Shown here one piece after another: positions 29,109-38,212 of a DNA stretch of 64,000 nt; the stretch's first letter is position 1, and the number at the start of each line of letters is the position of its first letter. The translations under genes and the position numbers were made by a program. This DNA comes from Candidatus Planktophila limnetica. Lineage in GTDB: Bacteria > Actinomycetota > Actinomycetes > Nanopelagicales > Nanopelagicaceae. A model generated the notes under the pieces. That model saw only the letters and a list, made by a program, of their open reading frames with translations. It searched no databases and was not told the origin of the DNA. Location: positions 1-64,000 of the forward strand of contig NZ_CP016782.1 of the NCBI RefSeq assembly GCF_002288365.1. The letters are read 5' to 3'.

Positions 29109-30131
29109 ATGAATTTTAAGAAACTCCTTCTTCGCAACGAAACTGCTCTAATTATTGCAATCATCGTTCTTTCGTTGATTATTGGAATTAAGAGCCCTGA
29201 GTTCTTCACGCTGGCAAATCTTTTTGACATCTTCCGATCATCATTTGTGCAGTTAATTTTTGCACTCGGTGTGCTCATCGTGATCATCAGCGGTGGAATC
29301 GATATTTCATTTCCTGCCGTAGGTATTTTCGCCGGCTATACAGCCGTCGTATTGATGCAGCGCTTTGAATGGAATCCTGAAAATCTTCTCTTGCCAATCG
29401 CACTAGCGATTATTATCGGAACAATCCTGGGTGCGATTAACTCAATTGCAATTGCTACCTTTGGAATTCCCACATTGATTGCAACACTTGGTACCTCTGG
29501 AATTTTCCGTGGGCTCATGCTCACATTTATCGGTTCATCCTTTATCAGCGATATTCCAATAGCGCTAGATAAGTTTGCAACAGCAGATCTTCTTAAGATT
29601 CAACCTGAAGAAGGCACACTTGCCCGTCTGCATGTTTTGATTATTCCTGTAGCAATTCTGACAATTCTTATTTCACTTCTATTGACCAGAACTATGTTTG
29701 GCCGCTCTGTGTATGCACTTGGCGGAGGCGTTGAAGCAACACGTCGTTTAGGTATCTCAGTTAAACGCACCCAGGCAAAGATTTATATGTTGGTAGGCGG
29801 TCTTTCTGGTCTTGCTGGAATTTTATATGTTTCGCTACAAAGAAAAGCTAATCCATATGATCTAACCGGTTCCGAACTCGACATCATTGCAGCCGTTGTT
29901 CTAGGTGGTGCAAGCATCATGGGTGGTTACGGAACGGTATTTGGAACAGTTCTCGGAGTACTTCTTATCAGTTTGATTAAGGGCAATCTCATTCTTCTAG
30001 GCGTAAGTGGTTCATGGCAACGCGCTGCAGTGGGCGCGCTTCTCATTATTGGTATCACCGTTCAGGCACTTAACGAGAGCAAAAAAGCCAAAAATCGAAG
30101 AGTGTCAACAAGTGATGAGGCGGGCGAATAA
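29109..30131 (+). CDS. Sugar ABC transporter permease, first
   Basis: This 340-residue membrane protein belongs to the BPD_transp_2 (RbsC/LsrC/RhaP) family. It has about 8-10 hydrophobic helices, the SGGIDISFPAVG motif near residue 60, and the family loop RRLGISVKRTQAKIYMLVGGLSGLAG split across residues about 210-245, followed by AAVVLGGASIMGGYG. It overlaps the next permease by one base (TAATG). Two related permeases of equal length (340) indicate a heterodimeric channel. Confidence 0.92.
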   Translation: MNFKKLLLRNETALIIAIIVLSLIIGIKSPEFFTLANLFDIFRSSFVQLIFALGVLIVIISGGIDISFPAVGIFAGYTAVVLMQRFEWNPENLLLPIALAIIIGTILGAINSIAIATFGIPTLIATLGTSGIFRGLMLTFIGSSFISDIPIALDKFATADLLKIQPEEGTLARLHVLIIPVAILTILISLLLTRTMFGRSVYALGGGVEATRRLGISVKRTQAKIYMLVGGLSGLAGILYVSLQRKANPYDLTGSELDIIAAVVLGGASIMGGYGTVFGTVLGVLLISLIKGNLILLGVSGSWQRAAVGALLIIGITVQALNESKKAKNRRVSTSDEAGE

Positions 30132-31153
30132 TGAACGAGCGTTTGAGTAAATTTAACACTGGCCTACTTGCCGATCGCAAGATCACACAATTGATGATCT
30201 TTACCGCTCTTACCTTTTTTATCTTCTCCTACGTTTCAAAAGATATCTTCTTTACATCATCTAACTTCGTATCGATGGCTTATCAAATCCCTGAGATTGC
30301 GATTTTAAGTATTGCCCTGATGCTTTCAATGCTCACAGGTGGAATTGATCTTTCAATTGTTTCCATCTCAAATGCTGCAGCTCTCGTTGCTTCATGGGTT
30401 ATGACAAATAAAATGGGTGAGTCAGAAAACCTATCTAACAAGTGGATCATCATTGCGTGTGTGCTCGGTACGATTGTTGGTGTTTTAGCAGGCGCCGTTA
30501 ACTCTATTTTGGTCGCACAACTGAATGTGACACCTATTCTTGCAACCCTTGCAACCATGACTCTTTTTAACGGAATTGCAATTGGCATGACTAACGGAGA
30601 GTCTGTCTCAGGACTTCCAGAGCAATTCATGCGAGTTGGAAATGGAACCTTCTTTGGTATCCCAACTCCATTTGTATTAATGATTGTCATCGCTCTTGCT
30701 GTGGGATTCTTCATCAACCGCACAACTCTTGGCCTTAAAGTCTTCCTTGTTGGAACTAACCGAAAAGCAGCGCAATACAGTGTTATGGGCGATCGCAAAG
30801 TAATTGCGTGGGTTTATTTAATCTCAGGTCTTTTGTCTTCACTTGCTGGGCTAATCATTGCCTCCCGCACATCGGCTGCGAGCCCGGACTTTGGCTCTTC
30901 ATACATTCTTCTTGCAATCGTTATTGTCGTTCTTGGCGGCGTTAATCCAAATGGTGGATTCGGAACTGTTACAGGCGTAATTCTTGCAACAGTTGTTCTA
31001 CAGATGGTTGCCTCAGGATTTAATATTTTACGCTTTAGTCAGTTCTTCTATCTTGCCGCGCAAGGTGGAGTACTTATCATCGTTATGATTCTAAACGTTG
31101 TACTTGAAAATCGCAGAACCAATAAATCTATTGCTAAGTCATTGAGGACCTAA
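30131..31153 (+). CDS. Sugar ABC transporter permease, second
   Basis: This is the partner permease, also 340 residues. It has the motif LTGGIDLSIVSISN near residue 68, NPNGGFGTVTGVILATVVLQ near 275, and about 8-10 hydrophobic helices. It differs enough from the first permease to be a distinct subunit. It overlaps both neighbours by one base (TAATG), so production of both permeases and the M42 enzyme is coupled. Confidence 0.92.
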   Translation: MNERLSKFNTGLLADRKITQLMIFTALTFFIFSYVSKDIFFTSSNFVSMAYQIPEIAILSIALMLSMLTGGIDLSIVSISNAAALVASWVMTNKMGESENLSNKWIIIACVLGTIVGVLAGAVNSILVAQLNVTPILATLATMTLFNGIAIGMTNGESVSGLPEQFMRVGNGTFFGIPTPFVLMIVIALAVGFFINRTTLGLKVFLVGTNRKAAQYSVMGDRKVIAWVYLISGLLSSLAGLIIASRTSAASPDFGSSYILLAIVIVVLGGVNPNGGFGTVTGVILATVVLQMVASGFNILRFSQFFYLAAQGGVLIIVMILNVVLENRRTNKSIAKSLRT

Positions 31154-32241
31154 TGTCACTAATCGAGCGTTTAGAAAAATACTGTCTAACCCCTGCAATG
31201 TCAGGTTTTGAAGATGAGATGATTAAAAAGCTCAAAGCTGATTTAGAAGATTATGTTGATGAGATTCGAGTCGATGTACTTGGCAATGTGATTGCCACAA
31301 TAAATGGCACATCAGCAGATGGTTCAGATTTAATGATTTTTGCTCATACCGATTCACTCGGAATGATCGTTAAGGGCGTTGAAGAAAATGGCTTTATTCG
31401 AATTGAACGAGTCGGTGGAGTTCCTGAGCGAATCCTGGCTGCATCAAATGTAGTTTTGCAAACAACCTCAGGCAAAATAGTAAATGGCGTTATTGGATTT
31501 GTATCCCATCACCTCACACCGCCAGAAGATAAATACATAGTTAAGCCAATCGGTGAGTGTTATGTTGATATCGGTGCGACGAGTGCGAAGGAAGTTGCAG
31601 CTGCTGGCGTAAAGATAGGCACACCAGTTTTGTATCGTCCAAGTTTTGAAAAACTCGTAAATAACAGAGTCGCAGCAACGTCACTAGATGATCGCGGTGG
31701 ATGCGCAGTTCTAGTTGAGCTTGCACAACACTTTAGTAAGAAGCGTCCAAAAGTAACGTTGCATCTAGTTGGAACAGTTCAAGAAGAGTTCAATTTGCGT
31801 GGTGCAATGGTTGCGGCGCAACAAATTCACCCAACGGCTGCGATAAGTATTGATTTAGTTGCTGCATCTGATACCCCTGATATTCATGGGGGAAATGCCG
31901 TAGAAGTTGGCGCCGGCCCAGTAGTTGGCACATATACATTCCATGGCCGCGGAACACTAAATGGATTAATTCCACACCCACGTTTGCTCTCACTGATCGA
32001 AGAGGCCGCAGATGCGCAAAAAGTTGATCTCCAACGTCACGCAACTATTGGCTTGTTAACCGATGCTTCATATGTGCAGTTAGTTGGTGGAGGTATTGCA
32101 TGCGTAGATGTCGCATGGCCAACTCGTTACACGCACTCAGGCGTTGAAGTCTGCTCACTTGATGACTTAGAAGATCTCACAAAGCTACTCATAGGAGTTG
32201 TTAAGAAGTTTCCAACCGATGAGAATTTCACTCGAGGTTAA
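31153..32241 (+). CDS. M42-family metallo-hydrolase (SgcX/FrvX-like)
   Basis: M42 proteins are cobalt/zinc aminopeptidases, and some sit in carbohydrate operons (SgcX and FrvX in E. coli) with unknown function. The 362-residue protein keeps all dimetal and catalytic positions: His-Asp in FAHTDSLG (about residue 65), SLDDRGG (about 179), QEEFNLRG (about 212), SIDLVAASD and THSGVE near 325. Its place between permease and kinase genes of one operon suggests it acts on the imported compound or on a sugar-derived conjugate rather than on bulk peptides. That is inference. Confidence 0.85.
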   Translation: MSLIERLEKYCLTPAMSGFEDEMIKKLKADLEDYVDEIRVDVLGNVIATINGTSADGSDLMIFAHTDSLGMIVKGVEENGFIRIERVGGVPERILAASNVVLQTTSGKIVNGVIGFVSHHLTPPEDKYIVKPIGECYVDIGATSAKEVAAAGVKIGTPVLYRPSFEKLVNNRVAATSLDDRGGCAVLVELAQHFSKKRPKVTLHLVGTVQEEFNLRGAMVAAQQIHPTAAISIDLVAASDTPDIHGGNAVEVGAGPVVGTYTFHGRGTLNGLIPHPRLLSLIEEAADAQKVDLQRHATIGLLTDASYVQLVGGGIACVDVAWPTRYTHSGVEVCSLDDLEDLTKLLIGVVKKFPTDENFTRG

Positions 32242-32264
32242 CTCTTTAACAAGGGGATAACGCC

Positions 32265-33800
32265 ATGGGACAAGACTTACTTCTTGGAATAGATATTGGC
32301 ACCTATGAATCAAAGGGCGTCCTAACTACTCCGCAAGGAAAAGTAATTGCGCAAGCAACAATTGCCCACAAGCTTTTATTTCCACGAGCCGGTTGGGCAG
32401 AACACGATCCAGAGCTAACGTGGTGGGGAGATTTTTGTAATCTATCCAAGCAATTACTTGCTACCGATGGTGTTTCACCAAGTGATATCAAAGGCGTTGG
32501 CGTCAGTGCAATTGGCCCAGATGTATTGCCTATCGATGAAAACTTCAATCCCTTGCGCATGGGAATTTTATATGGCGTTGATACACGAGCAGTCGAAGAA
32601 ATTGATGAACTAAACGCTATCTATGGCGAAGACACAATTTTTAATGCAACAGCAAATACTCTGTCGTCGCAATCAACAGGGCCAAAGATTCTATGGATTA
32701 AGAAAAACGAACCTGAGGTCTATAAAAAAGCCAGATGGTTTGTTGATGCAACCACTTTTATTGTTGCTCGCTTAACTTCTCGAGTCGTAGTCGATCACTT
32801 CTCGGCCGGCACCATGGTTCCGATGTATGACCCGTGGAAAAATCAGTGGAGTGATAAGTACTGCAAAGAAATTTTAGATATTAATCAACTTCCAGAGCTT
32901 ATGTGGAGCCATGAATTAGCGGGCCACATCATTGAATCAGCGTCAAAAGCCACTGGTTTAGCAGTTGGAACCCCTGTTTCTGTGGGCACAATTGATGCGG
33001 GCGCAGAGGCACTAAGCGTTAGCGTTACACAGCCTGGTGAATTAATGATGATGTATGGCTCAACAATTTTCATGATTCAAGTAACCGATAACGATCAAGC
33101 ACGGGATAAAAGATTATGGGCAGGTCCTTATCTTTTCCCCGGCACATGGTGCTTACTGGCAGGAATGGCAACGAGTGGATCATTGACCCGTTGGTTTAAA
33201 GATAACTTTGCAAAAGAGTTGGTCGCAGCCGAAGAAGCAGGCGGTGAAAACGCTTATGCAGTATTAGTAAAAGAAGCAGCGGCAACGCCACCGGGGGCTG
33301 AAGGAGTAGTTGTACTTCCTTATTTCAGTGGAGAGCGCACACCAGTTATGGATCCCCGTGCAAAGGGAATGATCTTTGGTTTAAGTCTGACGCATACTCG
33401 TGGACATATTTTCAGAAGCATTCTTGAAGGTATGGGTCACGGATTTAAACAACACGTTGATTTGTTCACCGCAATTGGTGCACGTCCACACGCAATTAAA
33501 TCTGTTGGTGGCGGCACAAAAAATGCCGTCTGGTTACAAGCCGTCAGTGATATTTCAGGAGTGCCACAAGAAGTTGCGCCCCTTACATTCGGTGCTTCAT
33601 ATGGGGATGCACTTCTTGCAGGAGTTGCAGTGGGATTAGTCTCTAGCCCAGAAGAGATTCGCGTGTGGCAAGGTAAGCCAACCATTGTGCAGCCAGATCC
33701 ATCACTTGCGCCAACGTATGCACCACTGAGTGAGATTTACTCTAATTTGTATCAATCAACAAAAGAGTCAATGCACAAACTCCATGAATTGGGTTATTAA
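32265..33800 (+). CDS. FGGY-family carbohydrate kinase (xylulokinase-like)
   Basis: FGGY kinases phosphorylate sugars or polyols after uptake. The 511-residue protein has the N-terminal phosphate loop GIDIGTYESKGVL, the catalytic Asp in GTIDAGAEALS near residue 245, the YFSGERTPVMDP motif near 350, and the C-terminal ATP-binding GGGTKNAVWLQAVSDI near 410. It most resembles xylulokinase/LsrK-type enzymes, but the substrate cannot be told. AAGGGG precedes ATG 32265. It ends 6 bp from the convergent dehydrogenase gene. Confidence 0.9.
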   Translation: MGQDLLLGIDIGTYESKGVLTTPQGKVIAQATIAHKLLFPRAGWAEHDPELTWWGDFCNLSKQLLATDGVSPSDIKGVGVSAIGPDVLPIDENFNPLRMGILYGVDTRAVEEIDELNAIYGEDTIFNATANTLSSQSTGPKILWIKKNEPEVYKKARWFVDATTFIVARLTSRVVVDHFSAGTMVPMYDPWKNQWSDKYCKEILDINQLPELMWSHELAGHIIESASKATGLAVGTPVSVGTIDAGAEALSVSVTQPGELMMMYGSTIFMIQVTDNDQARDKRLWAGPYLFPGTWCLLAGMATSGSLTRWFKDNFAKELVAAEEAGGENAYAVLVKEAAATPPGAEGVVVLPYFSGERTPVMDPRAKGMIFGLSLTHTRGHIFRSILEGMGHGFKQHVDLFTAIGARPHAIKSVGGGTKNAVWLQAVSDISGVPQEVAPLTFGASYGDALLAGVAVGLVSSPEEIRVWQGKPTIVQPDPSLAPTYAPLSEIYSNLYQSTKESMHKLHELGY

Positions 33801-33806
33801 GACTAA

Positions 33807-34835
33807 TTACGGGTGCAGCATCACGCGATAACTAGGTGAAGATGTTGCACGCTCAAAGGCTGCAGCAGCTTCTATAAGTGGAAACGTCGCGTCAACAATG
33901 GGTGATAAATCAATCTGACCTGTTGCAATGAGATCAGTTGCAACTGCGTGATCGCGGCGATCAGCGCTAACAACACCAACTGCTGAAGTTTCGCGGTTAT
34001 GCATCAGGTTTGGATCAATTGCAAAAGGTGTCACTGGGTGGGCAGAGGCAAAAAGGCATATTTTTCCTCGTGTATTGAGCACATCTAGAGCATCTTGATT
34101 GACTTCTTCACTGCCATAGGCTGCGATAGAAAAATCAACGCCTCCAAGAAATGCCGCCTTCACGCGATCTCGAATATCTGGACCTGCTTGTAATACGAGA
34201 TCGGCGCCGAGTGATGTTGCCTTTGCAAGGCGAGCTTCATTGACATCGACAACTGCAACACGAAGCCCAGATTTTTTCAAAACCATTAAGTTAAGCAATC
34301 CCATAGTGCCGGCGCCAAATACAACTGCGGTGTCGCCCAAGCGCGCATCTAATAAGCGCGCAGCATGTATTGCACACGATAAAGGTTCTGCAAGTGCTGC
34401 TTGATCCCACGGTGCATTACCAACCGGGAAAACACCATCGCTTCTATGTATTTTGTACTCTGCAAAACCACCAGGACCGTAGAAACCACCTTTAAGGGAG
34501 AAGTTTAAGAAGTGTTCGGCGCACCCTTTATCTTGTCCGCGAAGACAAGCACGGCACGTTCCACATGAAGATGAACCCATTGTGACTCTGTCACCAACTT
34601 TTACATTTGTTACTAACTCACCGATTGCTGCGATTTCTCCAGCATTTTCATGTCCACCAACTAGTGGGTAATCAGATTTCGCTTGACCTGTGTAAATGCG
34701 TTGTTCCCATGTGCACAGACCTGCAGATTTGATCTTGAGCAAAACATCGCGCGGTCCAATAACTGGCATTGGCACATCAACGATTTGGATCTGCTTCACT
34801 CCAGATATTGCTGCAGCCTTCATCATCTGACTCAT
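33807..34835 (-). CDS. Zinc-dependent medium-chain alcohol/polyol dehydrogenase
   Basis: This NAD(P)-dependent dehydrogenase would interconvert a sugar alcohol and a keto-sugar. The 342-residue protein has the catalytic zinc ligands in GLCTWE (about residue 41) and GGHENAG (about 61), four structural-zinc cysteines in CGTCRACLRGQDKGC (about 91-105), and the Rossmann motif GAGTMGLLN near 175. It is the last gene of the minus-strand operon abm-deoR-btpA-hibadh-aldolase-adh. An internal ATG two codons later is also possible as start. Confidence 0.92.
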   Translation of the reverse strand: MSQMMKAAAISGVKQIQIVDVPMPVIGPRDVLLKIKSAGLCTWEQRIYTGQAKSDYPLVGGHENAGEIAAIGELVTNVKVGDRVTMGSSSCGTCRACLRGQDKGCAEHFLNFSLKGGFYGPGGFAEYKIHRSDGVFPVGNAPWDQAALAEPLSCAIHAARLLDARLGDTAVVFGAGTMGLLNLMVLKKSGLRVAVVDVNEARLAKATSLGADLVLQAGPDIRDRVKAAFLGGVDFSIAAYGSEEVNQDALDVLNTRGKICLFASAHPVTPFAIDPNLMHNRETSAVGVVSADRRDHAVATDLIATGQIDLSPIVDATFPLIEAAAAFERATSSPSYRVMLHP

Positions 34836-34840
34836 TGTTC

Positions 34841-35671
34841 CTACTTCTTTTCTAGAACGAGCATTGCTTCATCAACTGATGCGTTCTTATGAACAATGGC
34901 GCGAATAGCTTTTATGAATTTAGCTGGAGTTGGATGTTGGACAATATTTCGACCATAAACAACTCCAGATGCACCAGAATCAATTGCAATGCGTGTGCGC
35001 TCCAGTAATTCGCGAGGAGGCACTGAGCCACCACCACGAACAAGTACTGGCACACCGGATGCAATCTCAACGATCTGATTGAAATCAGTCATAGGCACTG
35101 TCGGATCGACCTTTATGAGGTCGGCGCCTAGTTCTACAGCCTGTCGCACAAGGGCTGCAATCTTATTTACATCGCCCACAGAAGTAGTTCCGGTTCCTGA
35201 CTTTGCAGTCATCACAAGAGGTTCAACCATCAGCGGAATTCCTTCTTCGCGGCACTTAGCGCCAATTAACTGAATGTTCTGCACGCATTGCTCTTGCAGA
35301 CGAGAGTTCTCATCGATGTTAAGAAGGTTAAGTACAACAACTTTTACGCGCTTATCAAAAGCATCGGAAAGGGTGGCAAGATTTGCGGTGTCCCATGAGT
35401 ATTCAATATCGCGCGCTTCATAGGCGTTAGTCACATCAAGACGCAACGCGATAGCCACATCTGTCTTTAAATTCAGTGAGTTAAAAATCTTGAGTCCACC
35501 TGGGTTTAACTGAATTGCATCTGGCTGTCCGTCAATGATGCCGGGCAATGACTTTGCAAGATCTTCAATCCCTTTTGCAAAAGATCTTTCTCCAAAGATT
35601 CCAAGGTCTAATGCAATATTGATGCACTTACCTGATTTTGGATTAAACATTCCTTCAAGGCGCTTATTCAC
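34841..35671 (-). CDS. DhnA/LsrF-type class I aldolase
   Basis: Class I aldolases of this family cleave or transfer phosphorylated sugar fragments through a lysine Schiff base. The 276-residue TIM-barrel protein resembles LsrF: the N-terminus reads RLEGMFNPKSGKCINIALD, the likely Schiff-base Lys is in DLIKVDPT (about residue 190), phosphate-binding GGGSVPP follows, and the C-terminal GASGVVYGRNIVQHP matches LsrF closely. Position and partners suggest it cleaves the phosphorylated product of the two kinases. It overlaps the upstream dehydrogenase gene by 8 bp. Confidence 0.87.
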   Translation of the reverse strand: MNKRLEGMFNPKSGKCINIALDLGIFGERSFAKGIEDLAKSLPGIIDGQPDAIQLNPGGLKIFNSLNLKTDVAIALRLDVTNAYEARDIEYSWDTANLATLSDAFDKRVKVVVLNLLNIDENSRLQEQCVQNIQLIGAKCREEGIPLMVEPLVMTAKSGTGTTSVGDVNKIAALVRQAVELGADLIKVDPTVPMTDFNQIVEIASGVPVLVRGGGSVPPRELLERTRIAIDSGASGVVYGRNIVQHPTPAKFIKAIRAIVHKNASVDEAMLVLEKK

Positions 35672-36551
35672 TTAAGTTCACTCCTGCACGATTAGAAATC
35701 ACTTTGACGATTGCCGAAGCGTTTAGTTCTCCCATGCCCGCGTCCACGCCCTCTTTTGCTAACTCCTCTGTTGTCACAGCAATGGAAACAGGAGAGTTAA
35801 GTCGGCTTGCAAATGCTTGAATGAGTCGAGCATCTTTTAACATTAACTTCAATGGAAAGTTAACTTCGTAATCATCCTTAATCACACCGGCGCCTACGCC
35901 TGCATAAATTGGAGTTTTAAAATCTGCAACAGCGGCAACTTCAAGAACTTTAGTGAGGTCTAGCCCAGCTTTTTTAGCCAGGGTTAGTGCTTCACCGATA
36001 GAAACAATTTGGGATGCAACAAGTAAGTTGCCCACTAGTTTCATCTTTGTGCCATTGCCGCCTACGCCCATGTAATGAAGGGTTTCGCTAATTGGCTCTA
36101 GAACCGGCAAAGACTTCTTATAAACATCTTCTGGTCCACCAATAACAATCCACAAACCACCATCGCGCGCTTCACCCTTTGTGCCGAAGACAGGAGCGTC
36201 TAGAAACGCTATACCCCTTGATTCATACACCTTTCGCTCTGCAGCGCTGGTGACAGGATCGATCGTAGAAAGGTCGATAACAATCGTTGATTTTTCTACT
36301 TTACTCGCAAGCTCTGGCCCTTTAAGAAATAGAGCATCAACTGCAACGTCATCTGCAAGGCAGTACATAAGAAAGTCAGCACCGGCTAACAATTGTGTTG
36401 GATCGCTAACAGTTTTCGCGCCAACTTTTTCAATTGCTGCATACTTACTGTCGCTTCTATTCCAGACTGTTACATCGTGGCCGGCCTTAACAAGATTTGC
36501 GACCATGCCAGAGCCCATAATTCCAAGCCCAATAAAACTTACCTTTGCCAT
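35664..36551 (-). CDS. NAD(P)-dependent beta-hydroxyacid dehydrogenase (HIBADH/GarR family)
   Basis: Members of this family reduce or oxidise 3-hydroxy acids such as tartronate semialdehyde or 3-hydroxyisobutyrate. The 295-residue protein has the Rossmann motif GLGIMGSGMVANL, the substrate-binding DAPVFGTKGEARDGGL at about residue 120, and the catalytic Lys in GNGTKMKLVGNLL at about 170. It suggests that an acid or semialdehyde intermediate occurs in the local pathway. The exact substrate is not visible. Confidence 0.9.
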   Translation of the reverse strand: MAKVSFIGLGIMGSGMVANLVKAGHDVTVWNRSDSKYAAIEKVGAKTVSDPTQLLAGADFLMYCLADDVAVDALFLKGPELASKVEKSTIVIDLSTIDPVTSAAERKVYESRGIAFLDAPVFGTKGEARDGGLWIVIGGPEDVYKKSLPVLEPISETLHYMGVGGNGTKMKLVGNLLVASQIVSIGEALTLAKKAGLDLTKVLEVAAVADFKTPIYAGVGAGVIKDDYEVNFPLKLMLKDARLIQAFASRLNSPVSIAVTTEELAKEGVDAGMGELNASAIVKVISNRAGVNLSE

Positions 36552-36560
36552 GAATATCTC

Positions 36561-37364
36561 CTAACGAGATTTATTTGCAGCCGAAACAAGTTCGATGACT
36601 CGTTTTGGATCTACAGGATTAAAAGTCTTTCCATCTACCTTCATGCTGCTGCCAGCAATTACGCCATCTGCAATCTTTAAAGTATCGGCAATGGTTGTGG
36701 CATTAACACCAGTGTTTGCAAAGACAGGAATCTTCTTCGCTGTTTCTTTTGCGGCCAATAAATCTTCACTGCTATAGGCAACACCTGCAACTGGTCCAGA
36801 AATCAAGATTGCATCAAAGCCAAAGTACTCAGCAGCCTTTGCGCGTTGAGCAACGGTGCGACCTTCGAGGGCGGAAGCAAATTCAGGAACAATGTTTGTA
36901 AAGAGTGCGATGTGCTCTGCCTTTAAACGCGTGCGAGTCTGTGCAACAAAAGCAGGGTCCGGTGCCAATGGCCCCATGTCACTTGCAAAAGAGCCACACA
37001 TAACTTCGCGAACAAAGGATGCACCGCAAGCAGATGCTGCTTCGATAGATGCAATTGGATCCCACAGCAGATTTACACCGTAAGGCAATTTCAATTGATC
37101 ATGGACCGCACCGATCATGAACGTTGTCCATGCACCGACTTCGGAGTTCACACGAGTTGTATAAGGAAGATCGCTCTCATTACAAAATAAGAGTCCATCG
37201 ATTCCACCATCTTGCAAAGCTTTCACATCGGCTGTAACAGCTGCAATCATCGCCTTTAGATCTGGCTTACTTTTAAATTGAGGCTGTCCTGGAGATGCCG
37301 GTAAGTGCACCATTCCGATAATTGGCTTGGACGCCTTGAAAATTGAAGATAATTCGATGCTCAT
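36561..37364 (-). CDS. BtpA/SgcQ-family TIM-barrel protein
   Basis: BtpA proteins were named for an effect on photosystem I stability in cyanobacteria. SgcQ, in the E. coli sgc operon, is a relative of unknown function. The 267-residue protein has the family patterns IGMVHLPASPGQP near residue 15, DGLLFCNESDLPY near 57, PYGVNLLWDP near 95, FVREVMCG near 117 and NTGVNATT near 217. Its position between DeoR and dehydrogenase genes suggests an enzyme of sugar or nucleoside phosphate metabolism. Function is unassigned. Confidence 0.88.
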   Translation of the reverse strand: MSIELSSIFKASKPIIGMVHLPASPGQPQFKSKPDLKAMIAAVTADVKALQDGGIDGLLFCNESDLPYTTRVNSEVGAWTTFMIGAVHDQLKLPYGVNLLWDPIASIEAASACGASFVREVMCGSFASDMGPLAPDPAFVAQTRTRLKAEHIALFTNIVPEFASALEGRTVAQRAKAAEYFGFDAILISGPVAGVAYSSEDLLAAKETAKKIPVFANTGVNATTIADTLKIADGVIAGSSMKVDGKTFNPVDPKRVIELVSAANKSR

Positions 37365-37398
37365 GGTTCGATTTCAACCCCTCTGTAGGGACAAAATC

Positions 37399-37425
37399 TA
37401 ACACAAAATATGTGATGAAATGTTA
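37399..37425. promoter_or_regulatory. Possible operator upstream of the BtpA gene
   Basis: TAACA (37399-37403) and TGTTA (37421-37425) form an inverted repeat in the 58-bp gap between deoR and the BtpA gene. On the minus strand the inner half reads TGTTAGA, close to the known DeoR half-site. This resembles the motifs upstream of the ABC operon, so the same repressor may act at both places. Confidence 0.4.
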
Positions 37426-38193
37426 CCCGTTCGGGGTCAATATCGTCGCCGCAGGCCCAAGTTGGCGCTGCATCGACTCCTTGCCATCACTAGATGTCAC
37501 AAATTCATCGACGATATCAATGCCTGCCACACGGTAATTAGCTGTCACGCCACCCTTAGATGGATCGACCAAGACAATTACTTCTTCGCACCTTTCAACC
37601 ATTGAACGGTTGATATCTGCAATCACCTGATCAAACTCAGTTAGCCCACCGTTCTTTGAAACTCCACCGGAGCCAATAATTGTTCTACTCGCAACAAAGC
37701 GGTTAATTGTTTCTTGTGCGATCACACCAGTCTGGGCCAAATCCGCTGTGGCAATAACACCGCCAGTACTAATTACTTCAATACCGCGGGAAGCAAGCTG
37801 GGAGGCGTGGGGAAGAGATGGCGTAATAACAGTTAAATCTAAATCATTTGGCAAGAACTGCGCGAAGACGGCAGTAGTTGAACCAGTGCCTAAGAAAATC
37901 ACTTCACCCTTTTCAATTAGCGATGCCGCGTATTGACCGATTTGGGTTTTAGCCAACGTTTGATCCATTGCCCGTGGGTGTAACAAGAGATCGTGTGAAT
38001 GCACTAACTGCGCCGATGCGCCGCCACGAGTAGTTTTTAAGTACCCGGCTTCTTCGAGAATATGTAAGTCGCGGCGAACCGTCATCGATGAAACGCCTAA
38101 TTCATCTGCAAGGCTTGCAAAATCTACTGCGTTTTCAGATGCAACTCTTTCGAGAATTTTCTGGTGACGCTCAACAGATAGTAAACGGCGCAT
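37423..38193 (-). CDS. DeoR/GlpR-family transcriptional regulator
   Basis: DeoR-family proteins repress sugar operons and are released by phosphorylated sugars. The 256-residue protein has an N-terminal winged helix with VSSMTVRRDLHILEEAGYL at about residue 35, and the sugar-phosphate isomerase-like sensor domain with FLGTGSTTAVFA near 100 and VDPSKGG near 212. It lies in the minus-strand operon and likely controls both arms of the locus via TGTTA-type sites. The inducer is unknown. Confidence 0.92.
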   Translation of the reverse strand: MRRLLSVERHQKILERVASENAVDFASLADELGVSSMTVRRDLHILEEAGYLKTTRGGASAQLVHSHDLLLHPRAMDQTLAKTQIGQYAASLIEKGEVIFLGTGSTTAVFAQFLPNDLDLTVITPSLPHASQLASRGIEVISTGGVIATADLAQTGVIAQETINRFVASRTIIGSGGVSKNGGLTEFDQVIADINRSMVERCEEVIVLVDPSKGGVTANYRVAGIDIVDEFVTSSDGKESMQRQLGPAATILTPNG

Positions 38194-38212
38194 AATTAAG
38201 GAATCCTACAGA

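Noticed and set aside
33800-33807. Terminator between the convergent FGGY and dehydrogenase genes
   Set aside because: Only 6 bp separate the stop codons and no stem-loop is visible there.
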